Positions 1 to 7,443 of a stretch of 64,000 nt of DNA are shown here, one piece after another (the first letter of the stretch is position 1; the number at the start of each line of letters is the position of its first letter). The notes under the pieces are model-generated. The model was not told the DNA's origin, did no database searches, and worked only from the letters and a program-made list of their open reading frames with translations. The translations under genes and the position numbers were made by a program. The stretch comes from Vallitalea pronyensis. GTDB lineage: Bacteria > Bacillota > Clostridia > Lachnospirales > Vallitaleaceae. The DNA lies in the NCBI RefSeq assembly GCF_018141445.1, contig NZ_CP058649.1, forward strand, positions 4,731,001 to 4,795,000. Direction: 5' to 3'.

Positions 1-803
1 CTTATTTTTAGAGGGTTTACAGCTTTAAAATCAAACACAAATGCCATTAATGGGGATGTTTTTATTTCTTTTTTTGTGTAACGTATCTCAAAGTTTAATA
101 CATGAGGCTCATAAACATAACGAATATCAAAGTCATTATCCTGCAACATCTTATGAAGTATGGACATATGATTGTAGGCTTTATCCTTGTATAGTTTCTG
201 GAGTATTTCCTCTATACTAGGTTTATATTGGGTATCTAATGCTCCAAAATCACACATCCTAAAACACAATTCACCTGCTTCATGGATATTCTGACTACAT
301 TTTAAGGCAAAGAGATGCAATGCTTCTATCATATCTGGTTGCTTATGGGTTGTTAGCCTTACACTATCACCATCTGCATCTATCTTTATCCCAAGTTCTA
401 CTACAGCATCCAGTAGCTTTTTCTTTTGACGCTTGCCAGTTTTCATAAACTTATCCATAAATGCCTTATCACCTATGATGGTGTCATCTTTTAAACGCCC
501 TTGTGATGCAACTTTATAGATTAAATCTAAACAATCCGATACAGGCTTTATTACTTTATCTTTCACACGCTTGAAGGGTTTACTTTTTGAATGAAACTCA
601 CCAGAGTTAAAACTGACTTTGGGAAATGATTCCATACCCAATGCTTCTGGTTCCTTAAAAAGTGTCCCATAAAAGTCCCTAAAAAAGTTATGTAACGCCA
701 TATAACCTGTACCCCTATTGCTATCTATATCTGATAGCAAGTTCAGATAATATGCCGCTGTTTGTTCATTGGCAAATCTTAAATCCCTTATCATTTGTTC
801 CAT
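1..803 (-). CDS. Hypothetical protein, C-terminus cut by window edge
   Basis: An open frame starts at an ATG at 803 and runs off the left edge without a stop, giving at least 267 residues. It is preceded by AGGAGAAAT-like bases at ribosome-binding distance. The product is soluble and mixed-charge, with no signal peptide, membrane segment or motif I recognise. It begins MEQMIRDLRFANEQTAAYYL and has a lysine-rich middle. The J-domain gene lies 38 bp upstream on the same strand, so the two are probably co-transcribed. That suggests, but does not show, that this protein is a client or partner of the co-chaperone. Function unknown. Confidence 0.7.
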   Translation of the reverse strand, partial: MEQMIRDLRFANEQTAAYYLNLLSDIDSNRGTGYMALHNFFRDFYGTLFKEPEALGMESFPKVSFNSGEFHSKSKPFKRVKDKVIKPVSDCLDLIYKVASQGRLKDDTIIGDKAFMDKFMKTGKRQKKKLLDAVVELGIKIDADGDSVRLTTHKQPDMIEALHLFALKCSQNIHEAGELCFRMCDFGALDTQYKPSIEEILQKLYKDKAYNHMSILHKMLQDNDFDIRYVYEPHVLNFEIRYTKKEIKTSPLMAFVFDFKAVNPLKI

Positions 804-841
804 CCTATTTCTCCTTCCTATTTTTAGAGGAATACCTCATG

Positions 842-1192
842 TTAATCATGCGACTTTATTTGTTCATAGGCTTCTATCACTTTAATAAAATCCTGAGCAT
901 CCCCTCCATTATCAGGATGATATTTTTTTGCTAAAACTCTAAACCTTTCCTTAATATCATCCAAATTTGCATCAGCAGGTAATCCAAAAGCTTTTAATAG
1001 ACTTGGGTCGTACATGTTTTTATAGGATAAACCATTCTCTTTATAATACTGATAATAAACTGAATAAAAAAAAGCGCTGAATACTTCTTTTCGTTCCTCA
1101 TGTCCCATTCTAGCTAATGTATCAAGATTAAATTGAACACTGTTGTCATCTAGGTCCTTCGTTGAGAAAAATTGATGCCATATAAGGGACAT
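842..1192 (-). CDS. J-domain (DnaJ-like) protein, C-terminal J domain
   Basis: The product is 116 residues. Its last 50 residues form a J domain: the sequence DDIKERFRVLAKKYHPDNGG contains the HPD tripeptide that activates Hsp70 ATPase in this family. The rest is helical and unrecognised. There is no glycine/phenylalanine linker, zinc-finger or substrate domain, so this is a specialised co-chaperone rather than DnaJ itself. The ATG at 1192 has AGGA about 10 bases upstream. The frame stays open further upstream to a stop at 1301-1303 but without ATG, GTG or TTG. That stretch encodes a basic, coding-like sequence (LKRKLRRLKRQEQ), so the true N-terminus may be longer or disrupted. Confidence 0.75.
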   Translation of the reverse strand: MSLIWHQFFSTKDLDDNSVQFNLDTLARMGHEERKEVFSAFFYSVYYQYYKENGLSYKNMYDPSLLKAFGLPADANLDDIKERFRVLAKKYHPDNGGDAQDFIKVIEAYEQIKSHD

Positions 1193-1296
1193 ACTGTTGT
1201 TATCCTGTTTGTATGGAAATCGAATATGTTGCTCTTGTCTTTTTAACCTTCTTAGCTTTCGCTTTAATTCATTTATATCGATGCAATCATCCCCTT

Positions 1297-1371
1297 TTAT
1301 CTATACATATTCTCATCACCATTATTTGATTCCAGTGTCCCTCTTTCTATCATCATTCTTTTTTCTTTCAT
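1297..1371 (-). other. Short ORF directly upstream of the J-domain gene; possible frameshifted N-terminus
   Basis: An ATG at 1371 opens a 24-codon frame ending in TAA at 1297-1299. Just past that stop, the -1 frame is open and joins the J-domain gene with no stop. A single-base slip near the ATAAAAGGGG run would make one protein of about 176 residues. It may instead be a short leader peptide. The upstream ribosome-binding match (GTGTGAG) is weak. Confidence 0.3.
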
Positions 1372-1442
1372 AATACTCACACCGTTTGCTTATGTATTTT
1401 ATTATACACTTAAAAAGCCATATAGCAATAAAATAGTTGAAA

Positions 1443-1500
1443 AGGGTGCGATAAAAGATATGTCCCATTCCAATAACGACACCCATCTTTAACGCACCCT
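1443..1500 (-). terminator. Probable terminator downstream of the SASP gene
   Basis: Bases 1443-1460 and 1485-1500 are inverted repeats (AGGGTGCG...AAAGAT against ATCTTT...CGCACCCT). Read on the minus strand, the stem ends in CGCACCCTTTTC, a short T-tract. It lies 47 bp past the stop of the SASP gene. The rest of the 1193-1546 gap holds only the short ORF noted at 1297-1371. Confidence 0.5.
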
Positions 1501-1546
1501 ATTTAATCCTTCTATACATACCTTATACAATTATTAAACCTATCGC

Positions 1547-1738
1547 TTACTTTAACTCCTCAGGTTTTACCTTGCCATCAGCCATATCCTGCTCCACACC
1601 AGCAATCATACGTTTCACCATTTCGCCGCCTAATTGCCCGGCTTTTGCCATACTGCCTATCTGACGGGATGTAAGCTCACCATAAGACCCATCCTTTGAC
1701 CTGTTCTTATTAGGTTGTTGATCATGTATATGCTTCAT
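1547..1738 (-). CDS. Alpha/beta-type small acid-soluble spore protein (SASP)
   Basis: The product is 63 residues from the ATG at 1738. Proteins of this family coat and protect DNA in dormant spores. The core reads YGELTSRQIGSMAKAGQLGG followed by EMVKRMIA, matching the family pattern (E-x-T-x-R, then G-G-x-[MI]-x-K-x-[ML]). The lysine-rich N-terminus and small size fit. I chose 1738 because GAAGG lies 7 bases upstream; an in-frame ATG at 1756 has poorer spacing. The family usually has a germination-protease site with E-I/F-A/S before this block; here the equivalent is the YGELTS segment, which I cannot call with certainty. It stands alone with its own terminator. Confidence 0.8.
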   Translation of the reverse strand: MKHIHDQQPNKNRSKDGSYGELTSRQIGSMAKAGQLGGEMVKRMIAGVEQDMADGKVKPEELK

Positions 1739-1914
1739 CGCCATACCTTCTTTCATTATCCTTTTATAAGCATATACTTAGTATGCCTCTATCTTATAAA
1801 ATTATAAGATAGTATACGAAACATTACATGTTCGATTCTTCCTAATCTCACTTTTTCCATATTGACACGTATTTAATACGCATTGTATAATATTATTGTA
1901 AGGGAGTGATACTA

Positions 1915-2112
1915 ATGAAAAGTTATTCTTCTAGGGAAATCATTAAGATGCTTAAGCAAGATGGATGGGATTTAAAACGAACAAGTGGCGACCATTACCA
2001 GTTCAAACATCCAACTAAAAAGGGAACTGTGACGGTTCGCCATCCCGTTAAAACACTCAATATCAAAAACATTAAAAGTATCGCAAAACAATCAGGGTTA
2101 AAGTTCAGTTAG
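1915..2112 (+). CDS. hicA: HicA-family mRNA interferase toxin
   Basis: The product is 65 residues. HicA toxins are small double-stranded-RNA-binding-fold ribonucleases that cut mRNA when not bound by HicB. The family hallmarks are visible: S-x-E-I-I-K-M-L at the start, G-W, then the catalytic-histidine region GDHYQFKHP, then GTVTVRHP and a final I-K-x-I-x-K-Q-S-G-L. The ATG at 1915 is chosen over an upstream in-frame GTG at 1906, which lies inside the AAGGGAG ribosome binding site. hicB follows 47 bp downstream, and a terminator after hicB closes the two-gene unit. Confidence 0.9.
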   Translation: MKSYSSREIIKMLKQDGWDLKRTSGDHYQFKHPTKKGTVTVRHPVKTLNIKNIKSIAKQSGLKFS

Positions 2113-2159
2113 CCCTGATAACTCCCTTTCATACTACAACATAAAGAGGTGAATTGCAA

Positions 2160-2564
2160 ATGAAAGATAATTTTATCTACCCCGCTATATTCTCATTTGT
2201 TGACGATTCTATCGCAATTGAATTTCCTGATTTTGAGAATTGTGTGACCCAAGCTGATAATATGGATGAGGTTAGTCGCATTGCTAAAGATAGACTTGCT
2301 TTAGAAATTTATGATTACCAAGAAGATGATCGAAAACTTCCAGACCCTAAGTCTTTTAAAGAGTACAATGCGGCATTACAACCTTCTCAGTCTCTTGCTT
2401 ATATTGATGTATGGATGCCTTACCATAGAGCTCAAATTAAAGATGTTTACGTAAAAAAAACCTTAACTATTCCTAACGAGCTAAATGTATTAGGGCAGCT
2501 TAATAACATCAATTTTTCGCAACTGTTACAAGAAGCATTAAGAGAAAAATTAAATATGCATTAA
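2160..2564 (+). CDS. hicB: HicB-family antitoxin
   Basis: The product is 134 residues. The N-terminal half (YPAIFSFVDDSIAIEFPDFE, then a D-E-x-x-x-I-A-K-D-R-L helix) is the partial RNase-H-like HicB fold that occludes HicA. The C-terminal 40 residues (VKKTLTIPNELN...FSQLLQEALREKL) look like a ribbon-helix-helix DNA-binding domain, so the protein probably represses its own operon. The ATG at 2160 has AGAGGTG 8 bases upstream; an in-frame TTG at 2154 is less likely. Toxin-first order is normal for hicAB. Confidence 0.88.
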   Translation: MKDNFIYPAIFSFVDDSIAIEFPDFENCVTQADNMDEVSRIAKDRLALEIYDYQEDDRKLPDPKSFKEYNAALQPSQSLAYIDVWMPYHRAQIKDVYVKKTLTIPNELNVLGQLNNINFSQLLQEALREKLNMH

Positions 2565-2588
2565 AGAGCCTAAGTTAGGCTCTTTTCT
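2563..2588 (+). terminator. Rho-independent terminator of hicAB
   Basis: AAGAGCCTAA, two bases, then TTAGGCTCTT form a perfect stem followed by TTTTCTT. It begins at the hicB stop codon, so it is a compact terminator for the toxin-antitoxin operon. Confidence 0.85.
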
Positions 2589-2767
2589 TATGCATAAAAA
2601 GTGCTTTAGCCTAGTTAGCAATATAGTAGTCATGTCATGATTAATCGCCAATCATTTCCCCTTAAATGAATACCCTCCCACTATCTGTACACCTGCATTT
2701 TAATTTCTTTGCTCTAATTTTTCCATATTACATTGAATATAACGTTTCTTATTTTCGATTCAGTTCA

Positions 2768-3460
2768 TTACTTTTTGCAACTCAAGAAATATTGAATCAT
2801 ACCGGCTACTTTTTCAGTTTTTTCTATTTCAAAGTAATCTTGCAACATAACATTAAATTCTTGAGATGACATATTAAATTTATCAGGTCTGCCTAAATGC
2901 TCCTCAATTAACATGGTGATTTGGAAAACTGGACTATTAACGTTTGGAATATCTAGAACAAAACTTCCATAAGGCTTTATAATTCGATGAGCTTCGACGA
3001 TTGCTTTTTCAACAAAGTCTTTTTCAAAATACTCAAGTATGCCGACACATGCGCCAATGTCAAAATAATTTTCTTCAAAAGGCGTTTCATGTATACTTCC
3101 GCAGTATAAGGACCCAATAGCCAATTTCTTCTTTGCAACAAACTCATTAAGCAACTGAATAGTTTTGCTGCTTATATCTACCCCATGATATGTTGAGAGC
3201 CATTTGTCATATCCATTAAACATTAGGTTTAAACAGCATCCAAGATCAATAAATTTCATATTTATATCTGGTGATAGATAATCCTTGATTTCCTTACGTC
3301 CACTATCGGAAAGTCCTTCCATTTTAAGCCTTTGAAACATAGGGTAGTTAGGATGATTTGTAATATGCTCTGGTAAATCTTCGTACAAATCAATACCCCT
3401 CCTCCCGAAATCAATGCCTCTATCATAAGATTTTGCAATTAAATTCAACTGGTTTTCCAT
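2768..3460 (-). CDS. Class I SAM-dependent methyltransferase
   Basis: The product is 230 residues. A Rossmann-type methyltransferase core is visible: motif I FIDLGCCLNLMF near residue 70, the acidic residue after strand 2 in YHGVDIS, motif III-like FDIGACVGILEYFE, and a motif-IV/V region YGSFVLDIPN. The GxGxG loop is degenerate (D-L-G-C-C-L-N), seen in some Methyltransf_11/25 members. The substrate cannot be told from sequence. The first 55 residues are an unassigned N-terminal segment. The ATG at 3460 follows GGGGAGGGTGG. The gene is monocistronic and convergent with hicB. Confidence 0.75.
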   Translation of the reverse strand: MENQLNLIAKSYDRGIDFGRRGIDLYEDLPEHITNHPNYPMFQRLKMEGLSDSGRKEIKDYLSPDINMKFIDLGCCLNLMFNGYDKWLSTYHGVDISSKTIQLLNEFVAKKKLAIGSLYCGSIHETPFEENYFDIGACVGILEYFEKDFVEKAIVEAHRIIKPYGSFVLDIPNVNSPVFQITMLIEEHLGRPDKFNMSSQEFNVMLQDYFEIEKTEKVAGMIQYFLSCKK

Positions 3461-3492
3461 TATGTTTCCACCCTCCCCTTTATTTCAGTATA

Positions 3493-3520
3493 AAAAGACC
3501 TTCCGTTTGGAAGATCTTTT
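3493..3520 (-). terminator. Terminator after the 3526-3927 gene; related copy at 9056-9084
   Basis: On the minus strand AAAGATCTTCC, a four-base loop, then GGAAGGTCTTTTT form a strong hairpin with a T-tract. The same hairpin and flanking bases recur at 9056-9084 beside a fragment resembling the end of this gene. Confidence 0.8.
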
Positions 3521-3525
3521 ATGTA

Positions 3526-3927
3526 CTAATCAGTGCTTTTGTTTATAGCATCTTTAATGCTTTTAGAGGCTATCAACATATATACTACAATAATACTTAA
3601 GACTATAGCTATTAATGATATGACTCCCTTCATTGAACCAACAAGCAGTAGTATTAATCCACTTATATTACTTACTACTAATAAGATTGCCAAAATTACT
3701 ACTCCCCACCTAGCCCAATTTTTCCTTTTATAGACCTCTACAGATAAACCTAAAACAATAAATAGCCTAAAAAACAATGGTACACTTTTACTAACTACAC
3801 TATATACCCCTATATATAGGTTAGTAAAATACCAAAAATTATATATTATAATAATGGTATTACTTGTCACAAATAAGCCTAGTACCATTAATAATAGTCT
3901 ATTACTATTTTTATCTGTTATGTTCAT
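3526..3927 (-). CDS. Small integral membrane protein, unknown function
   Basis: The product is 133 residues with four hydrophobic segments: a first span ending in IIIIYNFWYF, then spans around VPLFFRLFIVLGL, WGVVILAILLVVSNISGLILLLVG, and VISLIAIVLSIIVVYMLIA. It ends in a charged tail. The ATG at 3927 is preceded by AAGGGGGAG, while the longer frame to 3981 lacks such a site. The next gene upstream (3995-4477) is also a membrane protein, 67 bp away, probably in one transcript. I do not recognise a family. Confidence 0.6.
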   Translation of the reverse strand: MNITDKNSNRLLLMVLGLFVTSNTIIIIYNFWYFTNLYIGVYSVVSKSVPLFFRLFIVLGLSVEVYKRKNWARWGVVILAILLVVSNISGLILLLVGSMKGVISLIAIVLSIIVVYMLIASKSIKDAINKSTD

Positions 3928-3994
3928 TCTAACTCCCCCTTGATTAATAGGCATTACTAAGTAATACTTTTGTAATGGCATTCAATTATTTGCC

Positions 3995-4477
3995 TTAATC
4001 ATTAATTTTAACCTTATTCTTTATAAAAAAGTCATGTAATTTTTCCATATCATTGTCTTCAAGATCATTATTATCTATTATAATAAAACGATTGTCTTGA
4101 GCAATAATAAATATATATTTACTTATCAAGTAAACCTTTTTTATGGCTTTCCAGTAATACTTAAATTCAGCACTTTCACCCTTTATACATATCTCTTCAC
4201 TATTAATAATGATGATACTTTTTGAGCTTTTCCTTTTCATTATTGCTGATATTGGCCCTTTATAAAAGAACAACCAAAGAAATAGTAAATAAAAAATAGC
4301 AAAGCTACCGCCTATATAACCAAATATAATAATAGCATCATTATAAACACACCATAATGAAATAATCATAACTAACAAACTTATAATTATTTCCTTTTTA
4401 TAATGACTACGAAAGTATTTTTTGTACCCATCTAGATGTATTTGTTTAGGATTGTCTTGCTCTATTATAATTTGCAT
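3995..4477 (-). CDS. YcxB-like membrane protein
   Basis: The product is 160 residues. Two adjacent transmembrane spans (around residues 30-75) are followed by a soluble C-terminal part with the pattern of YcxB-like domains. That part reads SIIIINSEEICIKGESAEFKYYWKAIKKV, with a short strand, then FIIAQDNRFIIIDNNDL and a closing helix. The fold resembles PH-like domains attached to two membrane helices; the role of the family is not established. The IS3 element lies about 200 bp upstream of the start and may have separated this gene from its original promoter context. The family call is by pattern and tentative. Confidence 0.55.
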   Translation of the reverse strand: MQIIIEQDNPKQIHLDGYKKYFRSHYKKEIIISLLVMIISLWCVYNDAIIIFGYIGGSFAIFYLLFLWLFFYKGPISAIMKRKSSKSIIIINSEEICIKGESAEFKYYWKAIKKVYLISKYIFIIAQDNRFIIIDNNDLEDNDMEKLHDFFIKNKVKIND

Positions 4478-4709
4478 AAAATACTCCTAATCTATTTTTA
4501 TATGCTATCCTTGATAACATTACTCGTCCTAGTATTGATTAAACCATACTAAGTTGACATTTAGCCTTTATGCATCTCTACTTTTAATAACCATTATATC
4601 ACACGTGTTCTCTATACAAAAGTTTCTTTTTGTAAAGAAAAGAGGATATCTTTAGCGTGGACTTACGTCAATACAGTAGACACAAAAAGTTTAACTTTTC
4701 TAATTGACC

Positions 4710-5504
4710 CTAAGCAGCATCGTAAGCTGATTGAGGTGTCATATAATTAACTGCACTGTGAATCCTTTCTCTGTTGTACCAGGATTCAATATATTCAAAT
4801 ATTGCTTTGCTAGCAATATTGAAATCATAATAATGGTGATGGTGTACTTCTTCTTTTTTAAGTACCGAATGAAATGATTCTATACAAGCATTATCATACG
4901 GATTGCCTTTACGACTAAATGATTGTAGCATATTTTTTCTGGCGATATAGTCCATAAACTGATGGCTTGTATATTGAGTGCCAAGGTCTGTTTGGATGAT
5001 AATACCCGATGTATCCTCAACATTTAAACAAGCATTTTCTACAGCCTTTATGGCTAAATCACTGGTCATTTTTTGTCCATACGCATAGCCCATTATTTTT
5101 TTGCTATAGAGATCCATTACTGAAGCTAAATAAGTCCAACCATCTTTAATCGTATGAATATAGGTGATGTCAGTACACCATTTTTGATTAATTGTATCTG
5201 CATCAAATACTTGATTCAAAAGATTTTCACGTTCCATGACAGGTGCTTTTGAAGACAGTGGTTTATACTTCTTGACAACAATAGAACGTATTCCTAAAGA
5301 GCTCATATATCTTTGAACTCTTTTTAAACTAACAGATTTTCCATCTTTTAAAAGTATTTTGTGAATTTTAGGTGCACCATAGCGTTTTTTGCTTTTATAA
5401 TATGTTTTCAAAATATCTTCTTGAAGTTGTTGACTTTCAAGTTTTCTTTTTGAAGGTACACTAAGTAGAGCTTTATAATAAGTACTTCTAGGAAATTTCA
5501 ACAC
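4710..5504 (-). CDS. IS3-family transposase OrfB (DDE integrase)
   Basis: The product is 264 residues from the first ATG in frame. The rve-type catalytic core shows the three acidic residues in context: WCTDITYI, IIQTDLGTQYTS and ACIESFHSVLKKE. The N-terminal HTH_21-like region (LKFPRSTYYKALLS...KRYGAPKIHKIL) is also present. In IS3 elements this domain is made as an OrfAB fusion by -1 frameshifting. The frame continues upstream without a stop into the end of orfA and joins it at an A7 run. No catalytic residue is missing. Confidence 0.9.
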   Translation of the reverse strand: MLKFPRSTYYKALLSVPSKRKLESQQLQEDILKTYYKSKKRYGAPKIHKILLKDGKSVSLKRVQRYMSSLGIRSIVVKKYKPLSSKAPVMERENLLNQVFDADTINQKWCTDITYIHTIKDGWTYLASVMDLYSKKIMGYAYGQKMTSDLAIKAVENACLNVEDTSGIIIQTDLGTQYTSHQFMDYIARKNMLQSFSRKGNPYDNACIESFHSVLKKEEVHHHHYYDFNIASKAIFEYIESWYNRERIHSAVNYMTPQSAYDAA

Positions 5505-5566
5505 TTTACATATAAGCTTTACAGTATATTTTTTACGATATTTAGTAATGAATTTGACAAGTTCAT

Positions 5567-5842
5567 TTAGTGTTTTTTTGCGAATATGGCGGTAGCTTTT
5601 TTTAATATTTCATTCTCCATCTCAAGTTCAGCAATACGCTTTTTCATTGATTGATAATCTTTAGCGGACATTGTTTCATCTTCTGAAACTCTAATTGGAG
5701 AAAGATTATTAATCCATTTGTAAATAGTTACAGTTGTTACGCCATACTCACTACTTAACGCTGATACGGGTTTCCCGGCATTATACAGCTCAACAATTTG
5801 TTGCTTAAATTCATCAGAATATCTGTTACCTGTTTTGGACAT
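5567..5842 (-). CDS. IS3-family transposase OrfA (HTH)
   Basis: The product is 91 residues. The N-terminus (YSDEFKQQIVELYNAGKPVS...YGVTTVTIYKWI) is the helix-turn-helix that binds the terminal inverted repeats. A C-terminal coiled coil (MKKRIAELEMENEILKKA) mediates multimerisation. The frame ends in FAKKH-stop. The run of seven A at 5579-5573 (frame GCA AAA AAA CAC) is a -1 slippery site. Slipping there continues as TLNELVKFITKYRKK into orfB, giving the full transposase. Confidence 0.9.
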   Translation of the reverse strand: MSKTGNRYSDEFKQQIVELYNAGKPVSALSSEYGVTTVTIYKWINNLSPIRVSEDETMSAKDYQSMKKRIAELEMENEILKKATAIFAKKH

Positions 5843-5939
5843 TGTTTAACACTCCTTTTCTTATAAACATTTTATCGTGTTAAACTTTTCGTGTCCACAC
5901 TTATATACTAACACCAGCGATATCCCACACTTGTATATA

Positions 5940-7397
5940 CTATTTTGTATACTCATTAACTTCTATGCAAATTATTTTATCATACGAAATATAATCTTTT
6001 CTGCTTATGTAAGGTCCTGTATTATAATCTTTTGCAAAAGTGTAATACGCTGGACCTTGTCCTATACCTCTATCAAAATACCAGGTCATAAATGTATCTA
6101 CTTCACTAATTGGCAAGTCATACTCTTTGTCGTTTTCATCTAATAGCTTGATTAATAGTAGTGCTCTATTATTGTTTATCTCAACCATTGCTGATGCAAT
6201 ATTTGAATCTGCACTTTCTACTCCATTTTTCACTGTTCGTACTACATAATAATAAGTTACTCCTGGGGTTACATTTGTATCTGTGTAAGTTGTACCAGTG
6301 ATATTACTAGCTATTACTGTATCTATTACACCTGATGTTGTTGACCTAAGTATAGTGTAGCTATCTACGTCGTTAACAGTATCCCAATAAAGTGTTATAT
6401 CAGAATTAGACGCTGTTGCAGTTAGATTAATTGGAGCTTCAATGCTTACTGAAGGGGTATAAACTTCAACGCTATCCGCTTCACCGTCGTTGTTCTTTCC
6501 TCCAAAAGTATATATCTTACCGTTAACGTTAATAGTCCCTATTGAAGTACGACCTACTGTAGATAAGCTTACACCAGCTTTCCAACTATTATTATCAGGA
6601 TTATAAACTTCAACTGTATTATAGTATGTAAAATCTCCACTGCCACCAACTGCATATATTTTTCCGTCTAATGTTGCAACGCCTATCCCTCTTTTTGGAA
6701 TTGAGATGTTTGCTTTACTTTGCCATGTATTAGCCATGACATCATATTCTTCTACTTGATTGTGAGGTCCTTGGCTATTACTGACACCTCCAATAGCATA
6801 AATTTTATTACCAAGTGCAATTGTGCCCATATCCGCTCTTGAAGTAAGCATACTTTCTTTGATTACCCATGTATTAGTTTCTGGATTATATTCTTCTACC
6901 GTACTTAGTGTTTCTGTGTTATCAATACCTCCAAGTACATATATTTTATCATTCACAGCAACAGCATTTAAATAGTGTCTTGGATTGGATATACTAGCTT
7001 TGGAGGTCCAAGTATTAGTCTGAGTATCGTACTCCTCTACTGTAGCCACTAAACCGTTTCTAGTGTATCCACCAATTGCATATATTTTACCATTGAGTAC
7101 TGCCACACCTAAACCGCTTCTTCCGGTTGGCATATTAGCTTTTGTTGTCCATATATTTGTTTGTGGATCATATTCTTCTACTATATTAAGGTCAGGAGAA
7201 TTTGGGTCAGCACCTCCAACAAGATATATTTTTCCATTAACTTCTGCAATTCCAAATCGTGTTCTTTTACCTGTCATAGATGCTAATGTTTCCCAACTGC
7301 CTAAATTCTCCCCTTCAGCACCTAATACCCAAAGTGAATTAATCATCATTAGTGCTACAATCATTATCAAGCTGAATATTTTTCCATATTTTTTCAT
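5940..7397 (-). CDS. Secreted Kelch-repeat protein with fibronectin type III domain
   Basis: The product is 485 residues. The signal peptide is a basic start, a hydrophobic run, then WVLGAEG. Six Kelch repeats follow (roughly residues 30-330), each with the (V/L)NGKIY-(A/L/V)-(I/V/F)GG and Y-x-P-x-x-N-x-W signatures, predicting a six-bladed propeller. A fibronectin type III domain follows (about 335-405: APINLTATASNSDITLYWD...TYYYVVRTVKNG). The C-terminal 75 residues (KEYDLPISEVDTFMTWYFDR...DYISYDKIICIEVNEY) are shared with the neighbouring paralogue. The protein probably binds carbohydrate or protein at the cell surface. The IS3 element ends 42 bp past its stop. A strong ribosome binding site (AAGGAGGAA) precedes the ATG. 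Confidence 0.88.
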   Translation of the reverse strand: MKKYGKIFSLIMIVALMMINSLWVLGAEGENLGSWETLASMTGKRTRFGIAEVNGKIYLVGGADPNSPDLNIVEEYDPQTNIWTTKANMPTGRSGLGVAVLNGKIYAIGGYTRNGLVATVEEYDTQTNTWTSKASISNPRHYLNAVAVNDKIYVLGGIDNTETLSTVEEYNPETNTWVIKESMLTSRADMGTIALGNKIYAIGGVSNSQGPHNQVEEYDVMANTWQSKANISIPKRGIGVATLDGKIYAVGGSGDFTYYNTVEVYNPDNNSWKAGVSLSTVGRTSIGTINVNGKIYTFGGKNNDGEADSVEVYTPSVSIEAPINLTATASNSDITLYWDTVNDVDSYTILRSTTSGVIDTVIASNITGTTYTDTNVTPGVTYYYVVRTVKNGVESADSNIASAMVEINNNRALLLIKLLDENDKEYDLPISEVDTFMTWYFDRGIGQGPAYYTFAKDYNTGPYISRKDYISYDKIICIEVNEYTK

Positions 7398-7443
7398 TTA
7401 TGTTCCTCCTTAGTATTTCTACATCTAACTATACTCTCTTTTA

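Larger units (their letters stand above)
4677..5897 (-). mobile_element. IS3-family insertion sequence (about 1.22 kb)
   Basis: Two overlapping transposase frames are bounded by imperfect terminal inverted repeats. The left end is TAGACACAAAAAGTTTAAC (4677-4695). The right end, read inward, is TGGACACGAAAAGTTTAAC (5897-5879), giving 17 of 19 matches. The orfA/orfB arrangement and A7 slippery run are typical of IS3. Immediate flanks do not show a clear target duplication (CAG against CAC), so either the ends are off by a base or the duplication has decayed. Both frames are intact, so the element could be active. Confidence 0.85.

Noticed and set aside
2666..2869. Plus-strand open frame near the hicB terminator
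   Set aside because: It overlaps the end of the methyltransferase on the other strand, is highly hydrophobic and lacks a ribosome binding site.
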